5,507 nt of DNA from Thermoplasmata archaeon (GTDB taxonomy: Archaea; Thermoplasmatota; Thermoplasmata; Lutacidiplasmatales; UBA184): assembly GCA_030042955.1 (NCBI GenBank), contig JASHYQ010000022.1:1-5507 (forward strand), in the 5' to 3' direction. The notes under the pieces are model-generated. The model saw nothing but the letters and a program-made list of their open reading frames with translations. It was not told the DNA's origin and searched no databases. The position numbers and the translations under genes were made by a program. Of the stretch, positions 4,549 through 5,507 are shown piece by piece (position 1 is the first letter of the stretch; the number at the start of each line of letters is the position of its first letter).

Positions 4549-5507
4549 ATGAAAGCCGCCGTCGTTCGAACGTTCGGACGCCCTCCGGAGTACGGGGAGT
4601 TCGAGGAACCGCGGGCGGAACCCGGGGAGACGCTCGTGTCGGTCACCGCCGCCTCGGTGAGCACGCTCACTCGCTCTCGGGCCGAGGGTACCCACTACAG
4701 CGCCGACGCCTCGCCGCCGTTCGTCCCGGGGGTCGACGGGGTCGGGACGACCCCGGAGGGGCGACGCGTGTACTTCCTAGCCCCTCGTCCACCGTTCGGG
4801 TCGATGGCGGAGCGGTCCCCGGTAGCGTCCGACCACCTGATCTCGCTGCCGGACGACCTCGACGACACCACCGCCGCCGCGGCGGCGAACGCGGGTATGT
4901 CCTGCTGGGTACCTCTCACGACGCACGCGCCGATCCGCCCGGGGGAGTCGGTCCTGGTCAACGGCGCGACCGGCGTCGCCGGTCGCATGGCGATCCAAGT
5001 CGCGAAGCACCTTGGCGCCCGGAGGGTGATCGCTACCGGCCGCACCGAATCCAAGTTCGCCACGCTCCGCGACCTCGGGGCGGACGTCGTTCTGCCGCTC
5101 GGGCAGACGGTCGACGCCCTTCGGGACGCGGTGCGGAAGGAGGCGCACGACTCCCGCCTCGGGGTCGTGTTGGACTACCTCTGGGGCCCGTCCGCGGAGA
5201 CGATCCTTGCCGCGCTCGGCGGACCTGACGCGCCCCGGGGACCCGAGCGCGTGCGCTACGTCCAGGTCGGGGCCCTCGCCGCTCCGACGATCACGCTTGC
5301 CTCGTCCCTGATGCGGAGTTCGGGCGTGGAGATCCTCGGGAGCGGGATCGGCGCCTCGAGCCAGGCGGAGCTCCGGACCGGCATTGGCGAGTTCTTGCGC
5401 GCGTTTACCGGCGCAGGGTTCCGGATCTCGACCGAGGTCCGTCCGCTCTCGGACGTGGAGCAGGCCTGGGCGGCCGGCCGCGAAGAGAAGCGTCTCGTGT
5501 TCACCGT
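4549..5507 (+). CDS. zinc-independent medium-chain dehydrogenase/quinone oxidoreductase, 3' end cut by window
   Basis: About 319 codons are open to the window edge, near the family's full length of roughly 325. Residues 1-115 form the GroES-like domain (MKAAVVRTFGRPPEYGEFEE; PFVPGVDGVG at 57-66). The Rossmann domain has SVLVNGATGVAGRMAIQVAK at 134-153 with the NADPH-type turn NGATGVAG, then GARRVIATGR. The structural-zinc Cys cluster and the catalytic Cys/His ligands are absent, so this belongs with zinc-free NADPH-dependent quinone oxidoreductases or enoyl reductases; the substrate cannot be told. The C-terminal LSDVEQAWAAGREEKRLVF is the usual ending of the family. Start: the ATG has AGGA five bases upstream (4540-4543). 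An out-of-frame ATG at 4535 is ignored. The nearby PHA cluster might suggest a role in acyl-CoA reduction, but the tRNAs and regulator gene between them make that speculative. Confidence 0.88.
   Translation, partial: MKAAVVRTFGRPPEYGEFEEPRAEPGETLVSVTAASVSTLTRSRAEGTHYSADASPPFVPGVDGVGTTPEGRRVYFLAPRPPFGSMAERSPVASDHLISLPDDLDDTTAAAAANAGMSCWVPLTTHAPIRPGESVLVNGATGVAGRMAIQVAKHLGARRVIATGRTESKFATLRDLGADVVLPLGQTVDALRDAVRKEAHDSRLGVVLDYLWGPSAETILAALGGPDAPRGPERVRYVQVGALAAPTITLASSLMRSSGVEILGSGIGASSQAELRTGIGEFLRAFTGAGFRISTEVRPLSDVEQAWAAGREEKRLVFT

Noticed and set aside
2459..4552. Long 697-codon plus-strand open frame across phaC, the tRNAs and the winged-helix gene
   Set aside because: It is in a different frame from phaC, whose catalytic motifs are intact, and crosses two tRNA genes and a minus-strand gene. 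The translation is low-complexity Arg/Pro/Gly. It is a GC-rich shadow frame.
4695..5148. Minus-strand open frames opposite the dehydrogenase gene
   Set aside because: The plus strand encodes a clear GroES-like plus Rossmann protein through this region; the antisense frames show no domain signal.
1..5507. CRISPR array, insertion sequence or integrated element
   Set aside because: I saw no regularly spaced repeats, no transposase or integrase, and no duplicated tRNA end that would mark an attachment site.

Overview
The window is archaeal. It is GC-rich and carries TATA-type promoters rather than -35/-10 pairs. Genes start with short or absent leaders, the tRNAs lack an encoded CCA, and one tRNA holds an intron that fits a bulge-helix-bulge fold. 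The proteins are not strongly acidic, which argues against haloarchaea. A high-GC member of the Thermoplasmatota or a similar non-halophilic lineage seems most likely, but this is inference.

Layout. Positions 1-216 hold no gene I can name. A 162-residue protein of unknown function follows (217-705). After a clear TATA box (747-754) comes a four-gene plus-strand polyhydroxyalkanoate (PHA) cluster: a protein with an AbrB/SpoVT-like N-terminus and a helical C-terminus (789-1250), a 100-residue phasin-like helical protein (1271-1573), a PhaE-type synthase subunit (1616-2413) and the class III synthase PhaC (2466-3662). PhaC has an intact Cys156/Asp313/His342 triad. Order and content parallel the haloarchaeal phaR-phaP-phaE-phaC cluster. 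phaC also has its own TATA box (2434-2440), about 26 bases before the mRNA start this implies, and a perfect 9-bp dyad fills the space between TATA box and start codon. This looks like an operator on a nearly leaderless transcript.

The minus strand then carries two tRNA genes 19 bases apart, sharing one TATA box: tRNA-Asn(GTT), interrupted in its T-loop by a 32-base intron, and a tRNA with CAT anticodon (elongator Met or Ile2). Behind them on the same strand is a winged-helix regulator (3938-4333). A 215-base divergent intergenic region contains a 12-base direct repeat exactly 50 bases apart. The plus strand ends with a zinc-independent medium-chain dehydrogenase/quinone oxidoreductase gene cut by the window edge.

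How the genes work together: PhaE and PhaC should form the synthase that polymerises hydroxyacyl-CoA into PHA. The phasin-like protein would coat granules, and the AbrB-like protein may regulate the cluster. No monomer-supply gene (phaA, phaB or phaJ) is visible here. The points most worth a second look are the T-loop intron, the dyad in the phaC promoter, and a PHA cluster of haloarchaeal order in an apparently non-halophilic archaeon.
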